Source: Gymnothorax reevesii (lineage: Eukaryota; Chordata; Actinopteri; Anguilliformes; Muraenidae). Taken from it: a DNA stretch of 64,000 nt. How positions within the stretch are numbered: position 1 is the first letter of the stretch; the number at the start of each line of letters is the position of its first letter. Positions 24,201 to 35,140 of the stretch are shown piece after piece. The DNA is taken from the NCBI GenBank assembly GCA_029721435.1, contig CM056592.1:35289611-35353610 (forward strand). The letters are read 5' to 3'. A program made the translations under genes and the position numbers. Under the pieces are notes generated by a model that saw only the letters and a list, made by a program, of their open reading frames with translations, ran no database searches and had not been told where the DNA came from.

Positions 24201-26039
24201 GCTCCTTTCATCATTATCTTAAAGCAAATTAGACGTATACTCTTAGACCAATGCAATATCATCCCTACTAGCTACAGTAGAAAGTAACAGTATCCTTCAA
24301 TGGCCAAGCCTCCCCAAAGCTGACTAATGCCTCTGGCAACGCTTCCGCTGGTGTTTTCTGTTGCGCCATTTTCAGACATGAGATAGTAATGCGAATATAT
24401 GACTGATGGTAAAAAGCTGTCGTAGTTCGCGAGGTAATCCTTCGCAAGCTGGTTCACTAATCGCTACAGACAGACATACAGCTATGCCAGGATGGTGCAT
24501 AGGTGTGTTCTACACAAACGCATTGCCTGCATTGTTTTCTAGTAATCATAAATCACAGCTGGCTCTGGTATCACAGTATGATCTCCGGTACGGACGCGTT
24601 CGAAATGGATTTTACCCATTGTATCTCAAATGAACAGTGACACTTACAGTCGGACAAGATAAAGCCAATGAAGTGCTCAGAAATGAGTCAGGTGACTACA
24701 GACAGGCCAAGGGCACTTCACAGGCCAATAATAATTTCAGCTGGGGCCTGTGTCCCTCTGGCCCCGTCCCTGGATCCATCCCAGATTTCACTGTCCTTGC
24801 TGGAAAATGTACATCATTCATCAACCTGTTTATTGATGAGTTATGGCTTTTTTATTAACTTGAGAATTCAGGCAACTATCTTGATATATTAAAAATCCTT
24901 TCTGACTAATAAATTTCCATGCCTTACTGTATACCATTTAGGGCTATTTATATATGTTAATGCAGCTTATATTTGACTTAACATAACTAAAGTGTATAAA
25001 AGCTTTTGAGAGATCCTGCATGTTACGTGTATTGATGTTACTGGCTCCCTACCTTTCAGGATTGTGATGTTTATCTGCGGTACGACCTGGAATTGCTGGC
25101 TGGGATATGGATATGGTTGGCCCTCTTCCTCCGGGTCACAGCATCGCCGGCACGCTGGTCTCTGTGACTCGCTGCATGTGAGAGATACAAAGATACAGTA
25201 CTTACTCACTCTGCTGCAGCAGATTCATCTGCATGTCCTGTGAAAACCAAAGTCCTCAACTGTGCTACGTCTCTTAATGGAACTATATCTGCAATGGCGG
25301 CCGCTGATCAGAAAACATCCCCGAAAACAGATGATTATTGACCTGTTTTCAATCATTATTCTTGGTTAGTATGTTTACCAACAATAATTAATAATGATAA
25401 TACATTGTAAGTGAAGCACGCGGCTTCCTTTGCCGTAATAGACTACCTTCACGGCAAAAAAAACCTACTCTGAATTTTTTGTGTAACTTTTGTCATATCC
25501 TGCAAAGCAGGCCACCATACCTACGCTTCATGATTGTTTAAAGAAAACAAAGATTGAAATGCCCGCATTTTGCATTTCATTTCTCGTGTTAGCTAAAAGA
25601 AGTTGCCACTCCTGAGAGAGGTGAATTAAAGTGTCTTTCATCAAGGAAAATGATTGAAAACAGATCATGAGTAATTATCAGCTTAAAGGGATGTTCTACG
25701 CCCTCCCTGCTGTCTGTCCTTCAGTCATCACTGAATATCTGTAGTTTTAGGTCAAGGGAAGGCCAAATGTACTGCCTTATATGTTTGGATTCCTTTTCTA
25801 CAGTTTATACAAAGAAAAAATGGGGGAACCTCTTGGATTTAAGTTGATCTGAAGAATTTGTGACGTTACCTGGCATCCCTGTGGTAGCTCGAGGGGTGGT
25901 GTCTGGCACTGTGGTCAAATCTCTCTGGGCCGCTGTCGGAGTAGGGGGGCGTGTAGGGCTCTGACCCAGCGCCCACACAGAGCAGCACCAGGGTACCGAG
26001 GCAGACAGCTGGACCAGGAAGCTTGTGGATGTGCATCAT
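20696..26039 (-). CDS. c1qtnf1: c1qtnf1 (CTRP1), secreted C1q/TNF-related protein, three coding exons
   Basis: This gene encodes a secreted, collagen-containing C1q/TNF-family protein. Mammalian CTRP1 is a secreted multimeric adipokine-like factor. The three exons (26039-25870, 25171-25053, 21246-20696) join in phase to 840 nt, or 279 residues plus TAG; human CTRP1 is about 281. Reading in order there is a hydrophobic signal peptide (residues about 1-25, with [10 protein letters not shown]), a polar spacer, a CRRCCDP cysteine cluster (64-70), [10 protein letters not shown] (88-97) with an N-glycosylation site at N91, about 13 Gly-X-Y triplets (97-136) and a C1q head (about 140-275) with [10 protein letters not shown], YYFxLN-type strands ([12 protein letters not shown]), DRSIMQSQS and [18 protein letters not shown] and the C1q head match CTRP1 better than its paralogue CTRP6. 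Both introns are GT-AG. Homology is from recall, but the exon joins and length are computed from the sequence. Confidence 0.95.
21247..25052 (-). other. c1qtnf1 intron 2
   Basis: A 3.8-kb GT-AG intron, mostly AT-rich. Several ORFs of 60-100 codons occur on both strands, but none resembles a known protein or has supporting splice sites. I see no RNA gene and no clear terminal-repeat element here. Confidence 0.8.
25053..25171 (-). CDS. c1qtnf1: c1qtnf1 coding exon 2 (cysteine cluster and INITILKG linker)
   Basis: This 119-nt exon encodes residues 57-97. The acceptor is CACATGCAG and the donor CTGAAAG|GTAGGG. It enters in phase 2 and leaves in phase 1, fitting exon 1 and exon 3 exactly. It carries [12 protein letters not shown] and [11 protein letters not shown], a signature shared by CTRP1 and CTRP6, and the split glycine codon opens the collagen repeat. 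Confidence 0.93.
25172..25869 (-). other. c1qtnf1 intron 1
   Basis: A 698-bp GT-AG intron. It contains a 28-nt segment (25237-25210) with good splice sites on the coding strand, described separately. Otherwise it is AT-rich and featureless. Confidence 0.8.
25210..25237 (-). other. possible unproductive micro-exon inside c1qtnf1 intron 1
   Basis: On the gene strand this 28-nt segment lies between an acceptor-like TTTTCACAG and a consensus donor GTGAGT. Inserted between coding exons 1 and 2 it would read AG|G ACA TGC AGA TGA, giving a stop after three codons. The direct exon 1-exon 2 join is in phase and needs no extra exon. It is therefore either chance or a poison exon. Confidence 0.2.
25870..26039 (-). 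CDS. c1qtnf1: c1qtnf1 coding exon 1 (signal peptide and spacer)
   Basis: This exon encodes residues 1-56 plus two bases of codon 57. It starts with two consecutive in-frame ATG codons (26039 and 26036) followed by a basic and hydrophobic leader ending GAGS, a credible signal peptide. It ends at the donor AG|GTAACG, phase 2. The A of the first ATG comes directly after a pyrimidine-rich stretch ending CTATCAG, so this is probably an internal exon that opens exactly at the start codon, with the 5' UTR on an upstream exon I did not locate. Which of the two ATGs is used cannot be decided. Confidence 0.88.
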
Positions 26040-26248
26040 CTGATAGGAGGGAAATGATCAAACTGCTCTTTAAAGGCAACTCACAGGAAACAGGAAGAGT
26101 CTTGTTTATACTCTGCTGCTCATTAGAACTTCAAGCAAACTCTTTGGGAACAACGAAACCCTTTGGAAACTCTGGGATATTCAGAACTTCACAGAGAAAG
26201 CACTAAAAGCAAAGAAAAGCAGGCAGCAGTGACCTAGCAGGACTTTAA

Positions 26249-26782
26249 CCCTTTGTCGGGCAAGGAACTATATTTGGTAACTTCAGTCGGCATCTAAAGT
26301 GGCGCCCCCATGCCTCTCTGTAAGGCAGTAGACTAGCCGCAATTTCTCCCGGCTAATTAGAGAAAATCAGGCTTTATCACATGCAGTGACATCAGGATGC
26401 TCGACCAATCAGCAGAGGCCTAGAGCGTCTCAAACTTCTTCTCTTCTCCAGACCTCTCCCAGTGCGGTTGTGGCCCTGACCCAGTCCCACTCACAAGGAC
26501 CTGACATCACAACTCACAAAAGAAAACTGATGAAAACTCACGCATTAAAAAGTTGAAAAGGTTTGCTAAAAGTTGAGATAGTTGTTTGTGTAGGATTTCT
26601 AGAAATTAGTGAGATTTTGCGTGAAAAACAAAAAATTTGGTTGCGAGGCCATATTTGATCATACGCCCTTTTCACCTCACCCAAGAGCAAGTGATGGTTA
26701 GACTATTTAAGGACATACGACCAACGCGCTGTACTTTTTTACACTGTCCTTCTTCAGTTATATCTGAGTGCCCTATAAAGGG
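26249..26782. mobile_element. piggyBac-like MITE with TTAA target duplication
   Basis: The 534-bp element is flanked on both sides by TTAA (26245-26248 and 26783-26786). The ends are CCCTTTGTCGGGCA and, inverted, CCCTTTATAGGGCA. TTAA duplication with CCC...GGG ends is the mark of piggyBac-type elements. No transposase is encoded. It lies about 200 bp upstream of the first c1qtnf1 coding exon, so it is either in the 5' intron or near the promoter. Confidence 0.85.
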
Positions 26783-26786
26783 TTAA

Positions 26787-29165
26787 TTGGACATGGAGGC
26801 ATCGCAAACCTTAGTGCAATGATATCTATTGTAGATAATGCAAAAAACAACATGATTTCATGTTTAAATTGTTTGTTCGCTTTGCGATTCTTCCGCCGTC
26901 CCGTTTTCACATGCTTTGATAAGTTGCGCTGATGACCAATTCAGTCAGGTCGCTTACATCAGATTTAATCATTTATTGCAGGATGACCTGCATTTGACTT
27001 TGACAGTAACTCTGCTCGAGTGATGCTCTGGAACAATCTGAGCAAGCATGACACAGACAGTGCCTGAGATCATTTTAAATCTTGTAAAAGTTAAAGTTGA
27101 TATGAAATGTGCTGCTTAAGATGAACAATGAAATTATAAAGAAGGAGGCTGGGGAGGTGGAGAGAGATGAGAAACATATTTCTTAGTCACCCAAGTAGGA
27201 GCGGTGTAGAGGGCACAGCGCCAGAGAAATGAAGGAACACTGCCTCAGTTACAAAAGCTTGCCAATTAGGTGGGAGGAGCGAAAGTTAAAAATGATTGGA
27301 CAGAAGCAGGCTTGTGACCAGCCTGACTACCGCGCCTCACTGAACTAATGCCTGCAGCTCCATTTGTCAAACGAGCCGTGATTGAGGTCTCATTTGAATG
27401 TTTATGTTCTCTTTTTTTTCTTTCTCTGAAAAGGCAGTAATGCAACAGTGTGCAAAAGGCTTCAAATGAAATGGATGAGCATCATCATATTGTCATATCG
27501 CAGTTGCTTACCAGTCTATTCAGCTACATACATTACTGTGTGTTTTATACGTCTATGCGTGTTTATCTATATACTGCTCACTCTCATTTTTTTTTCTAGT
27601 TCTCTAGTTTTTTGTTTTTTCTACGAGTAATCTCTGAAAAGTGAACCGTCATAGCCGTTTATTTCTCTAGCAATGCACCCCAACGAACATACTCAATTTA
27701 GCTGTGTGGCGGCATGCTACAATTCTTGTTGTGTAAGATGCAATTTTGTCTCATTATGTCTAATCTCTAGATGACAATAAGTGCTTTGTTTATCCAGAGG
27801 CATCACAAAATGGGGCGAAAGTATATTTTTACCGAGATTTCACTGGTTTGCAGCTGACTCAGGTGTGGCTTGGCGCTCCCTCAAACATTCTGCTATTTCA
27901 TCCACATTTCTGTTCCTGTTTAAACTGTGGGCTGCTCCCCATTTGAACTGCAGAACACTACAACCCCAGAACCGCCTGCCAAACCCCATTGGGCGCGGTC
28001 ACGTGGCCCACCAATCACACAGCTCTTTTTTAGACGTTACGCTTTAGGACAGGATCAACCAAAGGCAGCCATCAATCTATTTTCCTGAAGAAGCTCGAGA
28101 AGAATTTCACTGCGGCTCCAGCTCGCTCGGATCGCGCTCAGCACTGACTCTGGATCAGCTGTCACGAGAAGAGTTCGTTGGAACAGTCAGGTGGGCTCTC
28201 TCGGCTCCAGAGGAGCACACTTGTAGTTGTTGCTCGCCATTGGAAAGATGAGGTCAGTGTTTTGCCTCAGGCATCACGGTGCCTGAGCGAGGATAATGCC
28301 TCTCACTGTCTTTATAATAATAGACTGGCAATAGGGTAACCTCATCTGCCTGCAGACAAACCCTACCAGCAAATGTTGAGTAAAAATATGCGTGAGGGTT
28401 AATGTCTCTCTTCTGCCTTGGATCGTTACTAATTTTAATTGAGGTCACTGAAGCCGGGCCATGAAAAGCAGAGGCAAGAGAAGGAATGATTAACCCCCGC
28501 TGACTTCTCCCATTCTGATTTTGATGTGGTTGAAGCCACTTGAAAGAATCGCGAAGAAGTTGCAGAGCCGCATTTGGAAAGCCATTACATCTGTACATCA
28601 CTCTTTCGAAGGTAATTGTAGAAACAATAAACCTGAAGAATAAACTGTTCAGAACACTGGAGAGCTCATTGACTAAACTGAAGTTCAGAGTGCAATCCTG
28701 AGAGAAAGAGAGTGTCTGTGTGTGTGTGTGTGTGTGCGTACGGAGCCACGGCTGTAATTTATTGCGAATGGCCCAGGCCGTCGAGAAGAGGCACAGGAAT
28801 TGTTTGCGCTGGCTCAAGTGGTTGATGAATTTGCAGCCAGATATGGTGAAAAACAGGAAAGAGCGATTCTGTGGAGACAGTAACTTCACTGTCTTTGCCC
28901 ACTTGTGAATGTATGGAGCCATTGTTGTCTGCCGGGAGAAAATAAAATATGTTTACTGTGTGTCTCATATTGATGGTCTCATGCAAGAAGGGCATAAGTG
29001 GCATTTTACAGGTTTTACAGGAGAGCCAAAAAACTGCCACAGCATCACCTGTTAGCCATATGCTGAACTATCCACGATAGAAGTATAGTACTTGGTAACC
29101 TATTGGGATGTCTACTAGACATTTCCATAATTCCTCATAACTTAATGAGCAAAATGCACTTTAAC
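26787..29165. other. intergenic, possible 5' region of c1qtnf1
   Basis: No certain gene. A GC-richer stretch at about 28060-28250 could hold the 5' UTR exon or promoter of c1qtnf1, but I could not assign a donor site. The 222-codon minus-strand frame 28254-28922 runs through a microsatellite and has no recognisable domain, so it is not called as a gene. Confidence 0.4.
28712..28738. repeat. TG microsatellite
   Basis: About 13 TG units with one CTG interruption. Confidence 0.9.
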
Positions 29166-29820
29166 TCATTATATCCCCGAACAGCGTTCCAGGGATATTA
29201 TGTTTTTGGTCCGACCGCCGCCGCCACCGCCACGGCCGCCCTACGTCTTAACGCGATAACTTCAGTAATATTTCAATTAGAAATTTCATGTTTTGCGTAT
29301 AAGTTATTATCATCAAGAGGAAGAACTGATTCGATTTTGGACAATTTACAATTTCGAGATTGGCCACCAGGGGCCAAAAACGGAAAATCACTGTTTTTAT
29401 CATATCTCCGGAAATATTTGTCCGATTGACCTCAAATCAAGTGCAAATGAAAGGTCATGACCTAGGGGTGTAGCCCATGATGACATCATACCTGTTTCGT
29501 TCAAAATGTTGACACAAGGTGGAGCTTGGTCACATTAAATTCACCATTTTTGCCATATCTTTGGAACCATTTGTCCAGTTGACATGAAACTATGTGCAAC
29601 TGCAAGGTCATGACCTCACAACATGTCACATGATGACATCATACCTGTATGGTTCAATATTTTGCCACCAGGTGGTGCTTTGTGATGGAAAATTACCATT
29701 TTGGCCATATCTTCAGAGCCATTACTCCGATTGACCTGAAATTAAGTTCAAATGAAAGTCTATTCAAGGTCTATTCAAGGATTGGGGAATTGGAGGATTG
29801 GGGGCGTTCGGGGATATACC
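29166..29820. repeat. dispersed repeat with ATATCCCCGAAC / GTTCGGGGATAT ends
   Basis: The left end TATATCCCCGAAC (about 29166) and the right end GTTCGGGGATATA (to about 29820) are inverted. Inside are CCGCCGCCACCGCCACGG and blocks of the type catatctccggaaatatttg. The left 250 bp match the insertion at 14051. The internal part is built of several diverged units of about 120 bp (gccatatcttNNgaaccatt). Confidence 0.75.
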
Positions 29821-31407
29821 CCAAGCAGTCGCCTCCGATGGCATAAGCCTAGTTTGGCATGGGCGAAGATGACCGTGTTGATCACAGTTGCGCCAATGTT
29901 AAGAAGGCATTTAAACCCCATTAGTATAGGACTTGAGACTCCAGACTTGGTCAGTATATGGGCTAGCCTCAGTTATTCCAAATCAGCCAAAAAAGTCATT
30001 TTTGACCATAATGTCACTTACGCCCTTCCTGCATGAGGCCATCGAATTATGTAGCAATATGCATACAATTTGAGAGAGCACAAAGTTATTCAGCATACAT
30101 TTTTGGATACTTCGGGGCAGAGGTTGTCCACTGTAAACCAAGACATTGCGGTGCACATTCGTTTTGTTTTGTAAAAACCGATTACCTCGCAAAATTCTGT
30201 AACCAAACTTCTTGATCTTATATTCAGAGTACTTCAAAACATGGTACAATGACTTTCCACAATATATACCTTGAGTTTATTAAGTACAGTGCACACAAGG
30301 CAATTAAACTGGCTACGACTTTTTTATTTTATTTTATTGGTTACCACCAGACATTTGAGAACACCACATTATATGGGTTCACAGTGTATTTGTATGTACT
30401 GTACAATTTCATTGTGCATAAAAACTGCATTAATTAATTAAATTTGTGAGTGCTTCATATGATTGCATCTCTTACCCTTCTATCTTGCTTAATACTTTCT
30501 CCAGAAATTACCACTGATTGCTGTGTAATGAGTAAAGAATGTTTGACTCAATTTTTGCGCAATCCATGACTGCAATTTACCCGATCCTCCAAAATGAAAT
30601 CATATTTCCATTAAAAACAAAAAGAGTCGATACTTTTCTGAAAGGGCAAACATGATACCAGACTTATTCTTGAATTGTAATGAAATTCTGAATAATTAGG
30701 CAGGTAAGCGATCAACAAATCAGTGGATGGAATTAAGTTGTGCATACCACAAATTAACCTTATTTTGCTTGTATACATGGTCTGAAATGAACAGTTTTGA
30801 GTGTCATTCCAAGACTAAAACACATTTAGACATTTTTTGCAGTGCAGCCATCTGTTCCTGCTGTTATACTTTCACATGTCCATTGATCATTGTGCTGCTT
30901 TAGGAGAGCCTCAGTGAATGATGGAACATTCTGGATTCAGCATTGAACACAAGGGCTGTACGTGAGCAGGGCCTTTACTGGTTGAGCCACCCTTGCACTT
31001 GTCTCTTTAACAGCACTTTAAGTATTGACAGTGTTTTTGGTTGTGATTCAGAATTTCATGTGATATTTGTGATGTACATCATTTTTCATGCTAATGTCCA
31101 AGTGATAAAAATGTTCAGAATCGCACAGCTTGAGGCCGCGATAAGCCATCTATTCTGCATGAAATATTGCCAGGCGTATGCTAGGTTGCAGACGAACCCA
31201 CGTCTCTTTGAAGTGAATCTGGATCCAGCTGTGCGATGAGCCAGGACAGAAGTCGTATTTCTTCCAGTGTGAAAAGGTTTTAATAACGAACTGACTGAAT
31301 GGGGGTGATGAGGGCAGACAGTTCAGTTACAGCCCGTGAGCTGTTCCCTGGCTGCTGCTCTGCTTTCGTTATGTAACCCAGCATACTTTTTCAGCGTAAG
31401 AAACTAT
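29821..31407. other. non-coding, no recognised gene
   Basis: AT-rich with short unsupported ORFs. No repeat family was recognised. Confidence 0.45.
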
Positions 31408-31723
31408 GGGCCTGATTTACTAAGACGTTTAGCACATCTTCACCCTATTAGAATAATGGCCTACGTCATTTTTTTACAAGTTTTTGGGAAAACACAAAAA
31501 ATTTACCAAATGCAGAGCAAGAGATGATTTAAGGCAAAAATGCATTTTTGTCAGAAAATAACGTAGGCCATCATTTTAATAGGGTGACCACATGCAAAAT
31601 CTTTTTTTCCCGTGAAAAACCAGTAACATTGCCCATAATTGGCCAGGGTACTTGCCTTGTACCAATCAGTGGCAACGTTTCTGGTTTTGCAATGGTAAAA
31701 AGATTTTGCATGTGCTAAAGGTC
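31408..31723. mobile_element. MITE, second copy of the 20361 family, interrupted and truncated
   Basis: Left end GGGCCTGATTTACTAAGACG and the body (ttggccagggtacttgcctt, accaatcagtg) match the copy at 20361-20536. The right inverted repeat breaks off after GCTAAAGGTC. A different hairpin element (31441-31586) is inserted after TAGCACATCTT. Confidence 0.85.
31441..31586. mobile_element. small MITE nested in another MITE
   Basis: Inverted ends CACCCTATTAGAATAATGGC (continuing CTACGTCATTTTTT) and the reverse complement of AACGTAGGCCATCATTTTAA TAGGGTG. Total 146 bp, non-coding. Confidence 0.85.
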
Positions 31724-33385
31724 AGTTATCACAGCAAACTGTGCTTTCGGGAGCTGTTCCGTTCCCTGTTTTGTAAATCAAACCAAGTAAGCTATACACA
31801 GCCAACCCTACAAATCTGCAACATCTTTATCTGTGCTATTTTTACTGAGCATGCTCAGGGAGATGGAACAGAGATTCTGTGGCATTTTTTCTGCACTGAT
31901 AAATAAATGCAGGAATGTCTCTTGTCAGGAATACAAAAATAACTGTTTTCTCAATATTTGTTAATACCAGAGCGCTGCCATTTGCTACAAGCAATGGGAT
32001 GTGGGACAGTGCATCGCAGTTGAGCTTTGATCTGCTGCATTGGCCATTACAAATTGTATAAGAATTTATGTATTTTTTCTATTTATATCCACATTGTTTT
32101 CTTCTCACAAAAATTAGATTTTAGTCGCGTGATAATTGCAAGTCATATCGCATCACGCTGCTGGCTGTATGGAAGAGCTTAAGTAGTCACTCGGCTCTCT
32201 CAGAGGTGCATTAGTCTGCTGCGTCTTCTTTTGACTTTGTACCTGGTGCTGTAGCCCCAGCTGGTGAGCAAATGTCTCCAGCGAGAGCTAAAAGGTTGCC
32301 AAGTTCATCCTGCTAATCCACATGAAATCAGGCCAGGTTCCTCTCTTGTGGCAAATGGGGGCTCTATTAAAACCCAAGTGTGTCCTCAATTAGTTCCTCC
32401 CCCCTCCCTGCAGTCTGCGTTTGTTCTGTGGTTTTGTCTTCATTAATTGATTTATTGTCTCATATCCCCCCGGCTCCCAGGTGCTGTCAATCGTATGCCC
32501 TCCTCTTCATGTGAAGTTCTGGTTTATATGAGCTTCATTTATATCTAGATTGATGGCTGGATTGTGATGTGCTGTTCCCCACAATAACTTCCGTTAAGTT
32601 TGTATCTTCGTCGTCTGAGCAATGCTCTTCTTCTGTGTGTTCGCCTTTTTGACTACTGTTACAAAAAGCTCTGTATCTCAAAAACGATAAATGACAGACA
32701 TATAGTATGGTTCCAAGCTTTTTGTTTTAACTGGAAAACTGCACTGAAGTCAAGTTAATTAATACCAGTTTATTAACCAGTTATGCAGTTATTCTCATCC
32801 ACTTACGTACAGAGAATGTCTCAAGATTAAAAATCGAATATCAACTTCCAATTTTGTAGATTCTTTGTTGATGAGCAGCAGCAAGTATGGAGGACGTGAC
32901 ACCAATCCTGAGTACATATATTTCCTTAAAATATTTTTGGAAAAAAAATCATGTTGAAATCTGCTACTGTTCCAATTTAAGAGCAGTTTGTCAAAAATAG
33001 AGAAAAGTTCCTATTTTTGCCTGTTTTTGATCAAGTATTGTAGAAAGCCCTCCATCTCAAACACCATACAGGTCAGGAATATGCTATTTTTAAACTTAGG
33101 CAGTACGCCATTACAACAGAACTGTTAGTCTTAACCAAAGTCCAATATCTGATGTTTAGTTTCAACTACTCATCTACGTATATCCATAAAATGGAAAAAA
33201 AAAAAAAAAAAGGACCGGCTGCTTGCAATCAGTTAGTAGAATTTTTACCTGATGTGGCTCACCAATTATGAATGAAATGACACTTCTTTTGGTCTGGTGC
33301 ATATGCTCACAACTTGTGTAATAAAAGAATATTTCTAACCTAAGAGATTGGGTACGTCAGTATCTGAAATTCAGTGTTTATCATG
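31724..33385. other. non-coding, possible regulatory stretch
   Basis: No gene. The part at about 32230-32600 is neither repetitive nor clearly AT-simple (cctgctaatccacatgaaat, gagcttcatttatatctag) and could be a conserved non-coding element. That is a guess from texture only. Confidence 0.3.
33195..33211. repeat. poly(A) tract
   Basis: Seventeen consecutive A residues. No recognisable retroposon lies before it. Confidence 0.8.
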
Positions 33386-33677
33386 ATGTCTCCCCCTTCC
33401 TAGGGGGGGAGACATATTGTTTTTGCCTGAATTCCCGTTGGCGTTGGCCTTCCCATTTGTTTCCGGAGCATAACTATGAAACTGTTCGACGGATTCTCAC
33501 CAAATTTGATATAGTGTCTCTCCATAACATGTAGATATGCCTTCTCAGGGTTTGAACTGCATTTGAATTTTATTTTTTCTGTTTCCATGGCAACAATTTG
33601 GACTTAGGCATATTGAAGGGTGGGACTCCTTTCCGGACCATAACTCTAAAATGTGAAATGGGGGAAGGGGGAGACAT
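33386..33677. mobile_element. short element with ATGTCTCCCCCTTCC inverted ends
   Basis: Left ATGTCTCCCCCTTCC and right GGAAGGGGGAGACAT are perfect inverted repeats of 15 bp enclosing about 290 bp. The interior has two related blocks (tttccggagcataactatgaaa and tttccggaccataactctaaaa). Non-coding. Confidence 0.7.
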
Positions 33678-35032
33678 CTGTTTTTACCTGTAAAAACCAT
33701 TCTAGTTTTTCATGTTTTCTGTTTTATTTCCAGAGTCATTATTATTTTCATTGCGTATGATGTATTTCCTGCGTTTCCTTGGATGGTTATTACATTGGAT
33801 GTGTCTGTTTTCTCTCGCCTGTCACCTGTCCCATGCTTTTTGTTTTCCTCCCTTGCTCATGCACTCACCCTTCCCTTTCTGATTTTCTATCAGCGCACGT
33901 CGTTTCCTTGTTGAAAGCCACACCTCCGGTCATGTTCTCTCCTGGCACACTCACCTGTTCCCCACTCTTATCCTTTTCCCTTTATAAACCCCACGCTTTC
34001 TTTGTAGTGTTACGAGTTTGTTTGCCAGTTCACTGTCTTACAAGCGTTCTGTATTCATCTCAAGATTATTAGTCAAGGTTTATTTTTGTCAATGGTTAAC
34101 AATTCTGCCTAGTCACTTATGTTTGATTGATTTCCTTTGTATGATTTTTGCTGGCGTTTGTGGATTACGATTCTGGATGACCGCTGCACTTGGCGTGCAT
34201 CAAGTCTGTGTCTTTCGATGTGAGGATAGTTTAATTACGACAGTTTGGATTTCCCATTCAGTGTTGCATTTTGCCTGTTTGTTTCTGACCTGAAACATCT
34301 AGCCAAGAGCTTTGATCAAATCACTGAACTTGCGTGTTTGCGTGCAAGTTCCGACTCTGCCCTCTGTTTGGGTATTTTACTTTTCAGGCAAGCCCCTTAT
34401 GGTTTGGTTAATACAGTCACTGTACAATGAATGGTAATCAATATTTTGAAAATAAGCTTTATCTCTTTGCTCCAGGGAAGTGATAGAACAACAGATGATG
34501 CATTTACTGACAGCTAAATAATCAGATATACAATATTCACAGTTCAAGCCTCTCAACATGATCTTTAAATGTCCTAGTTATGTACAGCACTGTGCTGGAT
34601 TCCAAATGACACCTCCAGCCCACGCACAAACAATTAGGTATCAATAAAGTTTTTTGTCATTGGAAAGCATATGGTAATGTAACTTACGCTTGAAATGGCC
34701 AATTGGTCACCTTATCTGGCATCTAACCAATTGAAACAGGACTGCTTCTCCTTGTGGTCCCAGGAGGTCTTCAAAATGCATCAGACAAATGCCTGTGAAA
34801 CAAGGGTTTCAACACAACTTTATGCGAACAAGAAAAGTAAAGGCGCATACAGTAGGCTAACAAAACTGAAAAGCTTTAAAAATTAAGACACAACTGCTTG
34901 TAAAACAGTAAATTCTGATGGGTATGAGACCACTCATATGCATCAAAGTGCATAATGCCTTCCACAAAACAAGCTCAGATGTAAAATCAGTTACTCTGGG
35001 TGCAGCACATTTTGATTTGCCTGTATGACAAC
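33678..35032. other. non-coding, no recognised gene
   Basis: Short hydrophobic ORFs on the plus strand (33779-34430) read through pyrimidine-rich DNA and have no family resemblance. Confidence 0.45.
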
Positions 35033-35140
35033 CCAGATAGCAAGCTCCTCCGCTCCGGATCTGCCCCGGCTCTGAGCCGGATCAGCTGGAGTCGGCACAG
35101 AGCCGGGGCAGATCCGGAGCGGAGGTGCTTGCTATCTTGG
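35033..35140. mobile_element. near-perfect 42-bp palindrome, probably a hairpin MITE
   Basis: The arms 35033-35074 and 35098-35140 are reverse complements with one mismatch and one indel (CTCCGCTCCGGATCTGCCCC ... inverse), separated by a 23-nt loop. It is much more GC-rich than its surroundings. The low divergence of the arms suggests a young insertion or ongoing arm correction. Confidence 0.85.

Noticed and set aside
24967..25209. 80-codon minus ORF as a separate small protein
   Set aside because: Its middle is c1qtnf1 coding exon 2; the start codon and the tail are intron sequence.
28254..28922. 222-codon minus-strand ORF
   Set aside because: It runs through a TG microsatellite (HTHTHTQ in the protein), has no recognisable domain and no supporting splice or conservation signal.
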